A stretch of 47,270 nt of DNA from JACZWL01 sp046756445 (GCA_046756445.1 JBHHWI010000010.1:1-47270), one strand, 5' to 3'; counted from the first letter of the stretch, positions 1-9,583 are shown. The notes: a model not told the origin generated them from the letters alone. Numbers and translations: made by a program.

Positions 1-69
1 GCTAGGGTGCCGGGCGATATCGGTGCCAGGATTCGGAAAGTCCTGCAGGTGACGGGCAAAGCCGCGTAA
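1..69 (+). CDS. 3' end of an unidentified gene (partial)
   Basis: Frame 1 is open from the left edge to a TAA at 67-69 and reads as 22 residues ending IRKVLQVTGKAA. The other two plus frames meet stops in this stretch. It ends 9 bases before the ATG of the next gene, which fits a co-directional upstream neighbour. Too little is present to name a family, and a chance open stretch of this length cannot be excluded. Confidence 0.35.
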   Translation, partial: ARVPGDIGARIRKVLQVTGKAA

Positions 70-78
70 ACTGCGGGG

Positions 79-1125
79 ATGCCGGCGAGCAAAGCAAAAC
101 AAGAAATCGCCTACGAATTCGCCGGGAGACCCGACAGTGGACAGGTGATGCAGGTAGCGCCCGGTGTCGTCTGGCTGCGCATGCCCCTTCCCTTCGCCCT
201 CGGCCATATCAATCTGTGGCTGCTCGAAGACGGTGACGGCTGGGCCATCGTCGATACCGGAGTCTGTACCGGGGAATCCCGGCGCATCTGGAAAAAGACA
301 TTGGCCGGCGCCATGGAGGATCGACGGGCAACGCGTGTATTCGTGACCCATCTGCATCCCGACCACGCCGGCTGCGCTGGCTGGCTGACGGACAATCTCG
401 ATGTTGAACTCTGGATGCCGCGCGAAGAGTATTTGCTGTGCCGCATCCTCGTGGCCGACACCGGAAAACCCGCGCCGGAGGCGGGCGTGGGCTTCTACAA
501 AGCTGCCGGCTATTCACCCGAAGCGATCGAAGACTATCGAAAGAACTTCGGCACATTTGGAAAATACGTCGCCCCGATGCCGGAATCTTATCGGCGGCTC
601 AAAGACGGAGATGCATTTACGATCGGAGACAGGCGATGGCAGGTCATCATAGGGCGCGGCCACTCGCCCGAGCACGCCTGCCTCTATTGCCCTGAATTGA
701 ATCTGTTGATTTCGGGCGACCAGTTGCTGCCCACGATATCCTCGAACGTCAGTGTTTTTCCGACGGAGCCGGCGGCCGACCCGCTGGCAGACTGGATGAC
801 TTCGCTTCGTGACATCAGAGGCAGGATACCGGAGAACGTCCTTGTTCTTCCGGCGCACGGAAAACCATTCAGGGGCGCGCACGAACGCCTCAGTCAACTC
901 ATCCACGAACACGACACCGGCCTCGATGAGCTGCGGGAGCTTTGCAGGGAACCGAAACGTGCAATTGACACATTTTCGGCACTTTTCAAGGGTAGGGTCA
1001 CAGGCTCGAACCTCATGTTTGCGACGGGGGAATCGATCGCACACCTGAATTACCTGTTGAATACCGGCCAGATGACGCACGACACCGACCGGGACGGCGT
1101 GCGCTGGTACCGGACGGTTGGCTAG
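79..1125 (+). CDS. MBL-fold metallo-hydrolase
   Basis: A 348-residue protein of the metallo-beta-lactamase fold. The HxHxDH signature is at residues 91-96 (HLHPDH). The further metal ligands fit H195 (GRGHSPEH), D214 (SGDQLLP) and H260 (PAHGKPF). This complete set predicts a dinuclear zinc or iron hydrolase. The N-terminal strand pair (VAPGVVWLRMPLPF, then INLWLLEDGDGWAIVDTG) is typical of the glyoxalase II/thioesterase-like branch, and the C-terminal 90 residues resemble the winged-helix tail (MBL_C type) of that branch. No signal peptide is seen, so it is probably cytoplasmic. The substrate cannot be read from sequence. The start is ATG 79, and a second ATG at residue 24 is an alternative. 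The next gene starts 3 bases after the stop, so the two are probably co-transcribed. Confidence 0.88.
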   Translation: MPASKAKQEIAYEFAGRPDSGQVMQVAPGVVWLRMPLPFALGHINLWLLEDGDGWAIVDTGVCTGESRRIWKKTLAGAMEDRRATRVFVTHLHPDHAGCAGWLTDNLDVELWMPREEYLLCRILVADTGKPAPEAGVGFYKAAGYSPEAIEDYRKNFGTFGKYVAPMPESYRRLKDGDAFTIGDRRWQVIIGRGHSPEHACLYCPELNLLISGDQLLPTISSNVSVFPTEPAADPLADWMTSLRDIRGRIPENVLVLPAHGKPFRGAHERLSQLIHEHDTGLDELRELCREPKRAIDTFSALFKGRVTGSNLMFATGESIAHLNYLLNTGQMTHDTDRDGVRWYRTVG

Positions 1126-1128
1126 ACC

Positions 1129-3237
1129 GTGAAAAGGATCCTGCTCACCCTGATTGTCGGGGTCGCTCTCGGCGCAGGCACGGCTTATCTGCTCGTGCAG
1201 GGCGGCGCCACGAACAAACCACTCTTGGTCCGTCCCGAACCGATTCGGGACGTGCCGAAAATGTCGGTTGAGGATGCCACCGCGCATCGTGACGATTCCT
1301 ATGTCGAGATAAAAACCATCGAAGACACGCTGGCGCTGCCCACCGATTTCGCGCAAACGGAAGCACTCTATGTGCTCGCGGGCCGTTCGGATTCACGTCA
1401 GGTCCAGGACCTCATCTATCAGGCGAGTTTGATTGCCGATCCCTCGGACCGGCGCGGCGGACTGCAGATCCTGTTTTCGCGGCTCGCCGAACTCGATCCC
1501 AGGTCGGCGCTCGCCCTCGCGCAGACCCGCGACTACGCGGCAGACAGGCAGCTCGAGGCAACGGTCTGGGCCGAGTGGGGCAGGAACGATCTCGACAATG
1601 CGCTCATCGCGGCGTCCGGGCTTGCGTCGAACGCCCGGCGAAATGTCGCGGCGCAGGCCTTTTATGCGGCCTACGGCTACGGCGGCAATGAAACGGTTTC
1701 GCACATCGAAGACGCACTGGATATCCCGCCCAGCCGTACCACCAAGGCGCAATTTCTCTATTCCCTCGCGAACCGGTCGCCGATCGAGGCGGTTGCCTAT
1801 ATCAATGAACAGAAGTCACCACAGGATCAGCGCACGCTTCTGTATTGGCTGGGCACCTATCTGGGACAACAGGATCCGGAGACCGCCCGACAGTACGCTG
1901 ATCTGTTCGAGCACAGGCAAAACCGGGAGTACTTCCTGCGCGCAGTCACGAATGCGTCGGCGGAATCCAGCCCCGAAACGCTTCTCGAAACCGCGCTGTC
2001 GCAGAACTGGAATCGGCAGAATCGCGGTCAGGCCATCTCCGCATTGAGCCAGCTGACAACTCGCGATCCGGATAAAGCGATGACCTACCTGTCCCGGGCG
2101 AGGAACCAGCAGGAGCGTCTGACATTCGCCGGTGTCATCGCTCAGGGAACGGCGCAGTCCGATCCGGACCGCGCACTTCTGTGGGCGATGGAAAATGACC
2201 GCGATGGCGCGCAGAACCTGTATGTCAATGTATTGCAGGTCCTCTCCCAACAGGATCCACAGCGTGCGCTGGATGCAGCGGCGGGCATCGAGAACCTGTC
2301 GAAGCGCAAGCTTGCGCTTCAGTCGGTTCTCTCCGCTGTTGCACAAAGTGATCCGATGATGGCGGTACGGTATCTCGATCTGATTGAGAACAAGGAGATC
2401 GGGCAGGCGGTCACGATGGGCGTGGTTCAGGCCTGGGTGCAGGTGGATCCGCAGGCCGCCATCGACTGGGTTCTGACGCGCGATGTCCGGGATCAACAGA
2501 ATCTGTTTGCACGGATAGGCTCCTCCCTTGTGCACCTGGATCCACGCGAAGCGCTACGCTTGCTTCCGCGTCTGGATGAGCAGACTGCGGCAGGCTTGCG
2601 CATCCAGATCGTGTCGCAGCTTGCCGCGTACGGGTCTCTGGCCGAGGCGCAGGGCCTCGTTTCACAGTACGAGGGACACGAGGAATACTCGCAGATGTTC
2701 GCCGCGCTCATTCGGGCGACCGCCTCGTCGGATTTTCAGGCCGCCCTGCGAATGGCACATTCGCTGGCCGACAGCAACGAGAAAGACCGGATGATGTCGC
2801 AGCTTGCACAGCAGCGAATTAAAACCGATCCGGCGGACTCGGTCCGTATGCTTGCGCTCATCAACAATGAGCAGCAGAGACTCAATACCACGACACAATT
2901 GGCCCGGTATTGGCAACGGCAGGACGAGCATGCAGCGTCAGTCTGGGCACGCAACCTGCCGGCCGGGGCACAGCGCGATGCGGCGATAGCCGGCCTGGCA
3001 TCGGGATGGCAGGCGCTGACGCCCTCGCGAAAACTGTTGCTCGCCGGCATCGGCGACCTGGAAAGACGCCGTCAGGCGCAGGTATCGGTCCTCTACCAGC
3101 TGGCGCGATCGGACCCGGACGCGGTCGAGCGACTGATGCTCGAATTTGACCTGCCTGAGCAATATCGTCAGCAGGTCGAATCGATGATGCGACAACGGCA
3201 GGCGCCGGGAGTCAGTTTCGGCAGAGAACGCTACTGA
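1129..3237 (+). CDS. Membrane-anchored or exported alpha-solenoid (DP-motif repeat) protein
   Basis: A 702-residue protein of unknown function starting at GTG 1129, three bases after the previous stop. Residues 1-26 form a Lys/Arg start plus a Gly/Ala/Leu-rich hydrophobic stretch, so it is either a signal peptide or a single N-terminal membrane anchor. The rest is nearly all helical and built of degenerate units of about 30-40 residues marked by a Asp-Pro-x-x-Ala-type turn (DPRSAL, DPETAR, DPDKAM, DPDRAL, DPQRAL, DPMMAV, DPQAAI, DPREAL). This looks like a TPR/HEAT-type superhelix for binding protein partners in the periplasm. No catalytic motif is visible. The stop TGA shares one base with the ATG of the gamma-glutamyltransferase gene, so translation is coupled and a link to that secreted enzyme is possible. 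The family is not recognised. Confidence 0.8.
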   Translation: MKRILLTLIVGVALGAGTAYLLVQGGATNKPLLVRPEPIRDVPKMSVEDATAHRDDSYVEIKTIEDTLALPTDFAQTEALYVLAGRSDSRQVQDLIYQASLIADPSDRRGGLQILFSRLAELDPRSALALAQTRDYAADRQLEATVWAEWGRNDLDNALIAASGLASNARRNVAAQAFYAAYGYGGNETVSHIEDALDIPPSRTTKAQFLYSLANRSPIEAVAYINEQKSPQDQRTLLYWLGTYLGQQDPETARQYADLFEHRQNREYFLRAVTNASAESSPETLLETALSQNWNRQNRGQAISALSQLTTRDPDKAMTYLSRARNQQERLTFAGVIAQGTAQSDPDRALLWAMENDRDGAQNLYVNVLQVLSQQDPQRALDAAAGIENLSKRKLALQSVLSAVAQSDPMMAVRYLDLIENKEIGQAVTMGVVQAWVQVDPQAAIDWVLTRDVRDQQNLFARIGSSLVHLDPREALRLLPRLDEQTAAGLRIQIVSQLAAYGSLAEAQGLVSQYEGHEEYSQMFAALIRATASSDFQAALRMAHSLADSNEKDRMMSQLAQQRIKTDPADSVRMLALINNEQQRLNTTTQLARYWQRQDEHAASVWARNLPAGAQRDAAIAGLASGWQALTPSRKLLLAGIGDLERRRQAQVSVLYQLARSDPDAVERLMLEFDLPEQYRQQVESMMRQRQAPGVSFGRERY

Positions 3238-4928
3238 TGTTCATGCGCCAATTCCGACTGACCATTGTCCTTTCGGCATTCCTGCCGCTGCAAGCCTGCG
3301 CGCCGCCCGCGGCGGACGTTGCTCAACCCAGCGCAGCCGTGTCGGCCGTCGCGATGCCGGACAAATACAGCGCGCAGGTCAGTGAGGAGATCCTTCGGTC
3401 GGGTGGCAATGCGGTCGACGCGGCCATTGCCGCAGGTTTCACGCTGGCGGTCACCTATCCGGAGGCCGGAAACATCGGCGGCGGCGGATTCATGCTCGTT
3501 CACATGGCCGGCGAATCCGCTTTTCTCGATTACCGGGAAAAAGCGCCGCTCGCGGCCCACCGCGACATGTATCTGGACGAGAAAGGCGAACCGATCGAAA
3601 ACGCGAGCCTCATCGGCGGTCAGGCGGCCGCCGTGCCCGGCACCGTTGCCGGATTCTGGGCGGCACACAAGCGGTTCGGGAAGCTGCCGTGGCGAGACCT
3701 GCTCGCCCCCGCTGTCAGACTGGCGGCCGACGGCTTCTACGCGCCCGAGATGCTGGTCGACGATATTCACGGCATGCAGGAGTGGTTCGGCGGCCGCACG
3801 AATTTCGGGGATTACTTCGCTAATATCAGCACGGATGAGCCTTTCCGTCAGCCTGAACTGGCCGCGACCCTGGAGCGAATCGCGCAACGCGGCCCCGATG
3901 ATTTCTACCGCGGAGAAACCGCCGGAATGCTGGTGGATCAGATGGCCCGAAGCAACGGCCTGATAACGATGGAGGACATGGCGGCATACGAGGCCGTATG
4001 GCGCCGGCCGCTTCGCTCGGACTGGCGGGAATTCCAGGTCGTGTCCGCCCCGCCGCCCAGCTCCGGCGGCTTCGCGATAGTCCAGTTGCTCAAGATGAAG
4101 GACTACCTCGCCCATCATTTCGATGGCCTGCCGCATAACTCGCCGCAGTACATTCATCTCGTCGCGGAAATGGAGAAGCGGATTTTCGCCGACCGTGCCG
4201 AGTACCTGGGCGATCCGGATCTGGTCGACGTGGATATGGACGCCTTGCTGGACGAGCAATACATCGCGAGACGCGCGATGGAAATCGATCCGGATACGAT
4301 CTCGGAGCTCGCCGGTGTGCAGCCCGGGCTCGAGTCACCCGATACGACCCACTATTCGATCGTGGACCAGTGGGGCAATGCCGTCTCGAATACCTATACG
4401 ATCAACTGGAGTTACGGCAGCGGCGTGGTCGTGGAAGGGGCGGGCTTTCTGCTCAACAACGAGATGGACGACTTCAGCGCCAAACCTGGCGTGCCCAATA
4501 TTTTCGGCGTGGTCGGCGCCGCGGCAAACGAGATTCAGCCAGGCAAGCGACCGTTGTCGTCGATGTCGCCGACCATCCTGCTTCGCAATAATGAAGTGCA
4601 GCTTGTCGTCGGCACGCCGGGCGGGTCCACGATATTCACCTCCGTGTTTCAGGCGATCGTGAACATCCTGGATTTCGGCATGACGCCGGGCGCCGCCACC
4701 GGTGCGACCAGATTCCACCACCAGCTGCTGCCGCCGGATCTCATCACCTACAGCCCGAAAGTGCCCTTGCCCCGGCAAACGATATCGGCCCTGGGCGACA
4801 TGGGCTACCGGGCGGAGCCGCATGCCTGGTCGTTCGGTGACGTGCAGGTCATTCTCCGGGACGGCGAGGGTCTGATAGCGGGCTCCGACCCGCGGAAACG
4901 AGGGGAATCGAGAGTGTTGGAACACTAG
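3237..4928 (+). CDS. ggt: Gamma-glutamyltransferase, predicted lipoprotein
   Basis: A 563-residue Ntn-hydrolase that would cleave or transfer the gamma-glutamyl group of glutathione and related peptides. Family landmarks are present: GGNAVDAAIAAGF (57-69), GNIGGGGFM (78-86), the autoprocessing site with DTTHYS (catalytic Thr expected at 370, which becomes the N-terminus of the small subunit), LLNNEMDDFS (405-414) and the GTPGGST oxyanion loop near the C-terminus. The length suits a normal large plus small subunit. The N-terminus is a short basic and hydrophobic signal ending LPLQAC, so Cys21 could be lipidated and the enzyme tethered in the periplasm or outer membrane; Gln at -2 is slightly atypical for a lipobox. 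The start overlaps the upstream stop by one base, and ATG 3243 is an alternative. It ends tail to tail with the regulator gene, 18 bases apart. Confidence 0.95.
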   Translation: MFMRQFRLTIVLSAFLPLQACAPPAADVAQPSAAVSAVAMPDKYSAQVSEEILRSGGNAVDAAIAAGFTLAVTYPEAGNIGGGGFMLVHMAGESAFLDYREKAPLAAHRDMYLDEKGEPIENASLIGGQAAAVPGTVAGFWAAHKRFGKLPWRDLLAPAVRLAADGFYAPEMLVDDIHGMQEWFGGRTNFGDYFANISTDEPFRQPELAATLERIAQRGPDDFYRGETAGMLVDQMARSNGLITMEDMAAYEAVWRRPLRSDWREFQVVSAPPPSSGGFAIVQLLKMKDYLAHHFDGLPHNSPQYIHLVAEMEKRIFADRAEYLGDPDLVDVDMDALLDEQYIARRAMEIDPDTISELAGVQPGLESPDTTHYSIVDQWGNAVSNTYTINWSYGSGVVVEGAGFLLNNEMDDFSAKPGVPNIFGVVGAAANEIQPGKRPLSSMSPTILLRNNEVQLVVGTPGGSTIFTSVFQAIVNILDFGMTPGAATGATRFHHQLLPPDLITYSPKVPLPRQTISALGDMGYRAEPHAWSFGDVQVILRDGEGLIAGSDPRKRGESRVLEH

Positions 4929-4946
4929 CTCGTGCAATATTCAGGG

Positions 4947-5927
4947 CTAGCCTGCTTCCCGCCGGCGCTCGGCGCTCGGGGAGTGCCCGTAAAACTCCTT
5001 GTAACTCTTGCTGAAATGAGACGTCGAGACGAATCCGGTCGATGCCGAGATCTCGACGAGGCTCATGCTGGTCTGCCTGAGCAGCTCGCAGGCCCGCTGC
5101 AGGCGCAGTTGCAGGTAGTACCGGGACGGCGCGCACATCAGATAACGCTGAAACAGGCGTTGCAGCTGGCGTCTCGACAGACCGACGTACAGCGCCAGAT
5201 CTTCCTGGCTGATCGGCTCCTTGATATTGGCCTCCATGAGCTCGACGGCAACCACGAGCTTGCTCGATTGATGCCCTATGACGTGCTTGAGCGGTATACG
5301 CTGCTGGTCATCCGGCTGCCTGATCCGTTCGTAGATGTATTGCTCGGCGACGCCGGCGCTTACCTCGGCGCCGCATTGCGCCGATATGAAGTGCAGCATC
5401 ATGTCGACCGGTGCAGTGCCACCCGAGCTCGTATATCGATTCCTGTCGACCGTAAAGATGCTGCGACTCACCGTGACCGCCGGAAACAGGTCCGTCAGCG
5501 CCGCCAGGTTTTCCCAATGAACGCTGCAACGATAGCCGTCCAGGAGTCCTGCCTGTGCGAGCACGTAGCTGCCGGTGCAGATCGCCCCCAGCCCGATGCC
5601 ATGCTGGTTGACCGTCTTCATCCACTTCAGCACCGGCCTGGTCGTATTCTCTTCGATTCGCCAGCCGCCGCACACTATCACCGCGTCGATGCACGTCAAT
5701 GCATCCTCGTCTTCGATGCCGTTATCGACATTGACGGACAGGCCGTCACTTGCATTGACGGCCTCGCCGGTTTCGGAAACGGTCTTCCAGGCATAATTGT
5801 CCTGACGGCAAATACGATTGGCCATTCGCAGGGGTTCGACGGCCGATGACATCGAGATCATCGTGAAGTCATTCAGCAGCAGGAACCCGAAGCGAGTCGG
5901 CAATCCACTCTTCGTGAAGTTCTTCAT
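4947..5927 (-). CDS. GlxA/GbdR-type AraC-family transcriptional regulator
   Basis: A 326-residue regulator with two parts. Residues about 10-190 form a DJ-1/PfpI (class I glutamine amidotransferase-like) domain with the nucleophile-elbow motif GAICTGSYVLAQAG, followed by HWENL and SSGGTAPVDMMLHFI. Residues about 215-320 form an AraC-type double helix-turn-helix (EDLALYVGLSRRQLQRLF and FVSTSHFSKSYKEFYGHSP). Known members with this architecture include GbdR, CdhR and SouR of Pseudomonas, which respond to glycine betaine/dimethylglycine, carnitine and sarcosine. Here the gene follows soxG by 49 bases in the same direction, at the end of the carnitine-to-glycine run, so a role as activator of this locus is likely. 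The exact ligand cannot be read from the sequence. Confidence 0.9.
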   Translation of the reverse strand: MKNFTKSGLPTRFGFLLLNDFTMISMSSAVEPLRMANRICRQDNYAWKTVSETGEAVNASDGLSVNVDNGIEDEDALTCIDAVIVCGGWRIEENTTRPVLKWMKTVNQHGIGLGAICTGSYVLAQAGLLDGYRCSVHWENLAALTDLFPAVTVSRSIFTVDRNRYTSSGGTAPVDMMLHFISAQCGAEVSAGVAEQYIYERIRQPDDQQRIPLKHVIGHQSSKLVVAVELMEANIKEPISQEDLALYVGLSRRQLQRLFQRYLMCAPSRYYLQLRLQRACELLRQTSMSLVEISASTGFVSTSHFSKSYKEFYGHSPSAERRREAG

Positions 5928-5976
5928 GGGGCGGTAGCGACTCTATCGGGGCCCCGGGTATGAATCAACACCGGAC

Positions 5977-6582
5977 TCAAGGGGCCGCGAAGCCTACCGA
6001 ATACTCCCGTGCGGCACGCCGCAACCAGCGGGCGAGATAGTCGGCGAAGCTCCTGCGCACGATGATCTCATAGGTGGGTTCGGAGTCGACCAGGCCGATC
6101 AGCACGTTGGCTTTCGCCAGCGCGGTTTGCGCGCAGTCACCTGCCTTGAACCTGTTCGGATGGAAGTCCAGCGAGCAGCCCTTTGCCAGCACGTCCCGCG
6201 CTTTGGGCCCGGCAAGCCGCAATGCGACCTGTCCGCCGCTCACTTCGGTGACCGAGGCGTGTTTCCCCGCCAGCGAACCACGAAGTTGCAGGAGAAGACC
6301 CGTGGTTTCCTCCATGACCGTTACGATCAGCCACTCGTCCGGGCCGAGCCAGTAAATCCGGCGAACGGCACGGGTCATCGTATTCGTGGCAAGCGGCAGT
6401 TTCTCACCGAGCACGCCGGCGGCAGCGGACAAGAATGCTGTATCATTCGGATCGCCGCGCAAATTGATGTGGCCGAGCGGCGGCACGACCTCTATCGTGA
6501 CACCCGGGCTGCTCTTTGCATCCTTCGGCACAGACGCAAGAAACGACTCCAGACCATGCCGGCGCAGCTGCGGATCAGTCAT
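5977..6582 (-). CDS. soxG: Sarcosine oxidase gamma subunit
   Basis: A 201-residue protein that fits the small gamma subunit of heterotetrameric sarcosine oxidase (alpha-beta-gamma-delta), which oxidatively demethylates sarcosine to glycine and passes the one-carbon unit to tetrahydrofolate. It contains the typical motifs PPLGHINLRGDPND, WLGPDEWLIV, SVTEVSGGQVALRLAGPKARDVLAKG and CAQTALAKANVLI, a weak GcvT/YgfZ-like fold. ATG 6582 was chosen over the longer frame (to 6663) because it lies 8 bases inside the end of soxA, the usual coupled arrangement, and because the extra 27 residues are Arg/Cys-rich and read as an overlap artefact. It is the fourth of the sox genes in the order soxBDAG. Confidence 0.93.
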   Translation of the reverse strand: MTDPQLRRHGLESFLASVPKDAKSSPGVTIEVVPPLGHINLRGDPNDTAFLSAAAGVLGEKLPLATNTMTRAVRRIYWLGPDEWLIVTVMEETTGLLLQLRGSLAGKHASVTEVSGGQVALRLAGPKARDVLAKGCSLDFHPNRFKAGDCAQTALAKANVLIGLVDSEPTYEIIVRRSFADYLARWLRRAAREYSVGFAAP

Positions 6583-9500
6583 TTTGCCGTTTCCCTTTCG
6601 GATCATAGAAGGCCGGCGACACGATCTCGACGGGCAGGGCCGAGCCGCCCGGCAACGACGCAAAAACCGTGTCGCCCCTGCGCGAGCGCCCGGCCGTCAA
6701 CAGCGCCAATGCAATCGGGTGACCGAGGCAGGCGCTGAAGTAGCTCGATGTCACGTGCCCGCACATCGGTACGGGCGTCGCGGCGCCGGGGTCCTCGATC
6801 AATTGAGTGCCCTCGGTCAACACCGTCGAATCATCCCCGGACAACAGGCCGACCAGTTGCTTGCGGTCAGTACGCCGGGCGTCGGGGCGGCTGAGCGAGC
6901 GTTTGCCGAGAAAGTCCTTGTCCTTTGACAACAGCCAGTTCATCCCGAGATCGACCGGATTGACCGACCCGTCCGTGTCCTGCCCCACGATGACAAAGCC
7001 TTTTTCGGCACGCAATACGTGCATGGTCTCGGTGCCGTAGGGCGTAATGTCGAACTCGTCCCCCGCCTCCATCAACGTCTGCCACATGGTCAGCGCATGG
7101 GTGCTGTCGATGTTGACTTCGAACGCCAATTCGCCACTGAAACTCACGCGAAAAAGCTGTACGGGCAGTCGCGCCAGCTGGGCTTCCCGAACCGACATGA
7201 ATGGAAAACCCGCTCTCCCGAGATCGATGCTGCAACCGACCTTTTGCAACAGACGCCGGCTGTTGGGGCCGGCCACGGCGATGGTCGAATAGTGATCGCT
7301 AACCGAGGTAACGTACACGTCGAGCTCCGGCCATTCGGTCTGCAGCCAGGCTTCCAGCCAGCTCAGTACACTTGCCGCCCCGCCGGTTGTGGTCGTGAGA
7401 TAGAAATGTCGTTCGCCGAGCCGGGTCATGACACCGTCGTCCATGATCATGCCGTCTTCGCCGAGCATGACGCCGTAGGCGCATCGGCCGATCCTCATCT
7501 TGCCGACGTCGTGGGTGTAGACGCGCTCCAGGAACTCGACCGCGTCCGGACCCCTGACGTCGATTTTGCCGAGCGTCGAGGCGTCCATGATGCCGAGAGA
7601 CTTTCGGGTTGCGAGACACTCGCGCGCCACGGCGGCATGCAGGTCTTCGCCGCCATCGGGAAAGTACCAGGGACGATGCCACTGTCCGACGATTTCGAAT
7701 GGCGCGCCCGCAGCTTCATGCCATTCGTGTATCGCCGTCCTGCGAACCGGGTCGTATAGCTCCCCGACGCCGTCGCCCGCACAGGTGCCGAAGGTAATCG
7801 GTGTGTACGCCGGTCGGAACGTGGTCGTACCGACGGCCGGGATCGATTCTCCCAGCGCTTCGGCCAGAACCGCCATGCCGTTGATGTTCGCGAGCTTGCC
7901 CTGATCCGTGCCGAAACCAAGCGCCGTATAACGCTTGACGTGCTCGACATTCCGAAAGCCTTCACGAACGGCCAGACGAACATCGGCCACGCTGGCGTCC
8001 GTCTGAAAGTCGAGGAATTGCTTGGGGCAGCGGTCCGGGTGCCGTGATGCCGGCACGCGCCATAACGGTTCAAGAGGTCTGGTCTCGACATCAGCCGTGA
8101 CCGGCACCGTCAGGTCGGCGGGCGCGAACCCGCAGCGGCTGGCCGCCTCCCGCCCCACATCACGGCCGTCGCGCAGGCAGTCCTGCAGGGAGTTCTTGCC
8201 GTTGCCACTGCCGGCGGAAATACTCGCCTGCGCCGCCTCGCCGGGCACGAAACAATGCCCGGTCTCGTCCCAGATGATGCGGCCGCCCGCTTGCGAGTGC
8301 AGGTGAACTGCCGGATTCCAGCCGCCCGACACCGCCAGCAGGTCGCAGTTACTCGAGATCGTGTCTTTTATGGTCGATGACGCGTCACCGTTCCATTGGG
8401 CGATCCTGACTTCCCTGATGCGGCCCCGGCCCCTGACATCGGTCACGACATGTCCCGGGAGCACAGTAATCCCGGCCTCACGCGCCTCATGCCCCAGTTC
8501 CCCGGCGCCGGCGGCGCGACTGTCGACGATCGCAACACTGGCTCCGGCGCCTTGCAGATCGAAGGCCGTCCGATAGGCGGAATCGTTGTTCGTAAATACG
8601 ACAGCGCGCTTGCCCGGGCAAACCGCATACCGGTTGACGTAACACGACACGGCGGACGCAAGCATCACGCCGGGCCGGTCGTTGTTGCAGAAAACGAGCG
8701 GCCGCTCGAAGGCGCCCTGCGCCAGCACCGCCTGCCTTGCCCGCACCCGCCACAGCCGCTGCCTGACCCGCTCGTGACAGCGCTCGCCGAGATGCTCCGT
8801 GCAGCGTTCCGCAATGCCCAGGAAATTGTGATCGAAATAGCCGAATACCGTGCTGCGCGGCAACATGATCACGTCGTCAAACGCTGCGAGCTGATCGAGA
8901 ACCTCGGCAAGCCACTCTGCCGCTGGCTGCCTGTTGATCTCCTCACGGGTCGACAACAACGTGCCGCCGAATTCATTCTGTTCGTCCGCAATGAGAACGC
9001 GCGCACCCGACCGGGCGGCCGCCAGTGCAGCCATCAGCCCCGCGGGCCCGGCCCCGGCAACGAGCACGTCGCAGTGGGCGTTTCGATGTTCGTAATGGTC
9101 CGGGTCCGCAACGCGCGGCGAGCTCCCGAGTCCGGCCGTTCGCCGGATCAGACTTTCGTAGTGTTCCCAAAAACCTTTCGGATACATGAAAGTCTTGTAA
9201 TAGAAACCCGCTCCGAGCAAGCGGCCGAATACGTCATTGATTGCCGCGATATCATGGTTGACGCTCGGCCAGCCCTTCGTGGATCTGGCTCTGAGGCCCT
9301 CGTACAACTGGACCTGCGTTGCCCTCGAATTCGGCACTGTCGAGGCACCGGCGCCGATCTGCATGATCGCGTTCGGCTCCTCGGCCCCGGATCCCACGAT
9401 CCCCCGCGGACGATGCAGCTTGAAGCTCCGTCCGACTGTTACGACGCCGCTCGCCAATAACGCGGACGCCAGGGTATCGCCGGCAAAGCCCTGAAGAGAT

Positions 9501-9583
9501 CTGCCGTTGAAGCGAAACCCGAGCGGCCGCGAGCGATCGATGCGCCCGCCCCGTTCGAGACGATTGGGCTGCGATATCTTCAA
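6575..9583 (-). CDS. soxA: Sarcosine oxidase alpha subunit
   Basis: A 1002-residue large subunit of heterotetrameric sarcosine oxidase. Residues about 15-100 form a Fer2-like N-terminal domain (GDTLASALLASGV). A Rossmann NAD(P)/FAD-type region follows, with DVLVAGAGPAGLMAALAAA near 172-190. The C-terminal 400 residues are a GcvT-like folate-binding module (GIMDASTLGKIDVRGPDAVEF, GELAFEVNI, YGTETMHVLRAEKGFVIVGQ) that captures formaldehyde on tetrahydrofolate. The length is normal for the family (about 970-1000). The start codon is TTG at 9583, sharing TTGA with the stop of soxD; no in-frame ATG is close, so strict coupling to soxD translation is likely. Its stop overlaps soxG by 8 bases. Confidence 0.96.
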   Translation of the reverse strand: MKISQPNRLERGGRIDRSRPLGFRFNGRSLQGFAGDTLASALLASGVVTVGRSFKLHRPRGIVGSGAEEPNAIMQIGAGASTVPNSRATQVQLYEGLRARSTKGWPSVNHDIAAINDVFGRLLGAGFYYKTFMYPKGFWEHYESLIRRTAGLGSSPRVADPDHYEHRNAHCDVLVAGAGPAGLMAALAAARSGARVLIADEQNEFGGTLLSTREEINRQPAAEWLAEVLDQLAAFDDVIMLPRSTVFGYFDHNFLGIAERCTEHLGERCHERVRQRLWRVRARQAVLAQGAFERPLVFCNNDRPGVMLASAVSCYVNRYAVCPGKRAVVFTNNDSAYRTAFDLQGAGASVAIVDSRAAGAGELGHEAREAGITVLPGHVVTDVRGRGRIREVRIAQWNGDASSTIKDTISSNCDLLAVSGGWNPAVHLHSQAGGRIIWDETGHCFVPGEAAQASISAGSGNGKNSLQDCLRDGRDVGREAASRCGFAPADLTVPVTADVETRPLEPLWRVPASRHPDRCPKQFLDFQTDASVADVRLAVREGFRNVEHVKRYTALGFGTDQGKLANINGMAVLAEALGESIPAVGTTTFRPAYTPITFGTCAGDGVGELYDPVRRTAIHEWHEAAGAPFEIVGQWHRPWYFPDGGEDLHAAVARECLATRKSLGIMDASTLGKIDVRGPDAVEFLERVYTHDVGKMRIGRCAYGVMLGEDGMIMDDGVMTRLGERHFYLTTTTGGAASVLSWLEAWLQTEWPELDVYVTSVSDHYSTIAVAGPNSRRLLQKVGCSIDLGRAGFPFMSVREAQLARLPVQLFRVSFSGELAFEVNIDSTHALTMWQTLMEAGDEFDITPYGTETMHVLRAEKGFVIVGQDTDGSVNPVDLGMNWLLSKDKDFLGKRSLSRPDARRTDRKQLVGLLSGDDSTVLTEGTQLIEDPGAATPVPMCGHVTSSYFSACLGHPIALALLTAGRSRRGDTVFASLPGGSALPVEIVSPAFYDPKGKRQND

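Noticed and set aside
4925..4950. CTAGC/GCTAG inverted repeat between the convergent ggt and regulator genes
   Set aside because: Arms of 5 bases with a 16-base loop and no T-run do not make a convincing terminator.
5947..5956. CGGGGCCCCG palindrome before the GlxA-type regulator start
   Set aside because: A self-complementary 10-base GC run is expected fairly often in such GC-rich DNA, and no flanking promoter or second site supports a regulatory role.
8396..9460. 354-codon plus-strand frame within soxA
   Set aside because: Antisense to a strongly conserved SoxA region and without recognisable motifs.
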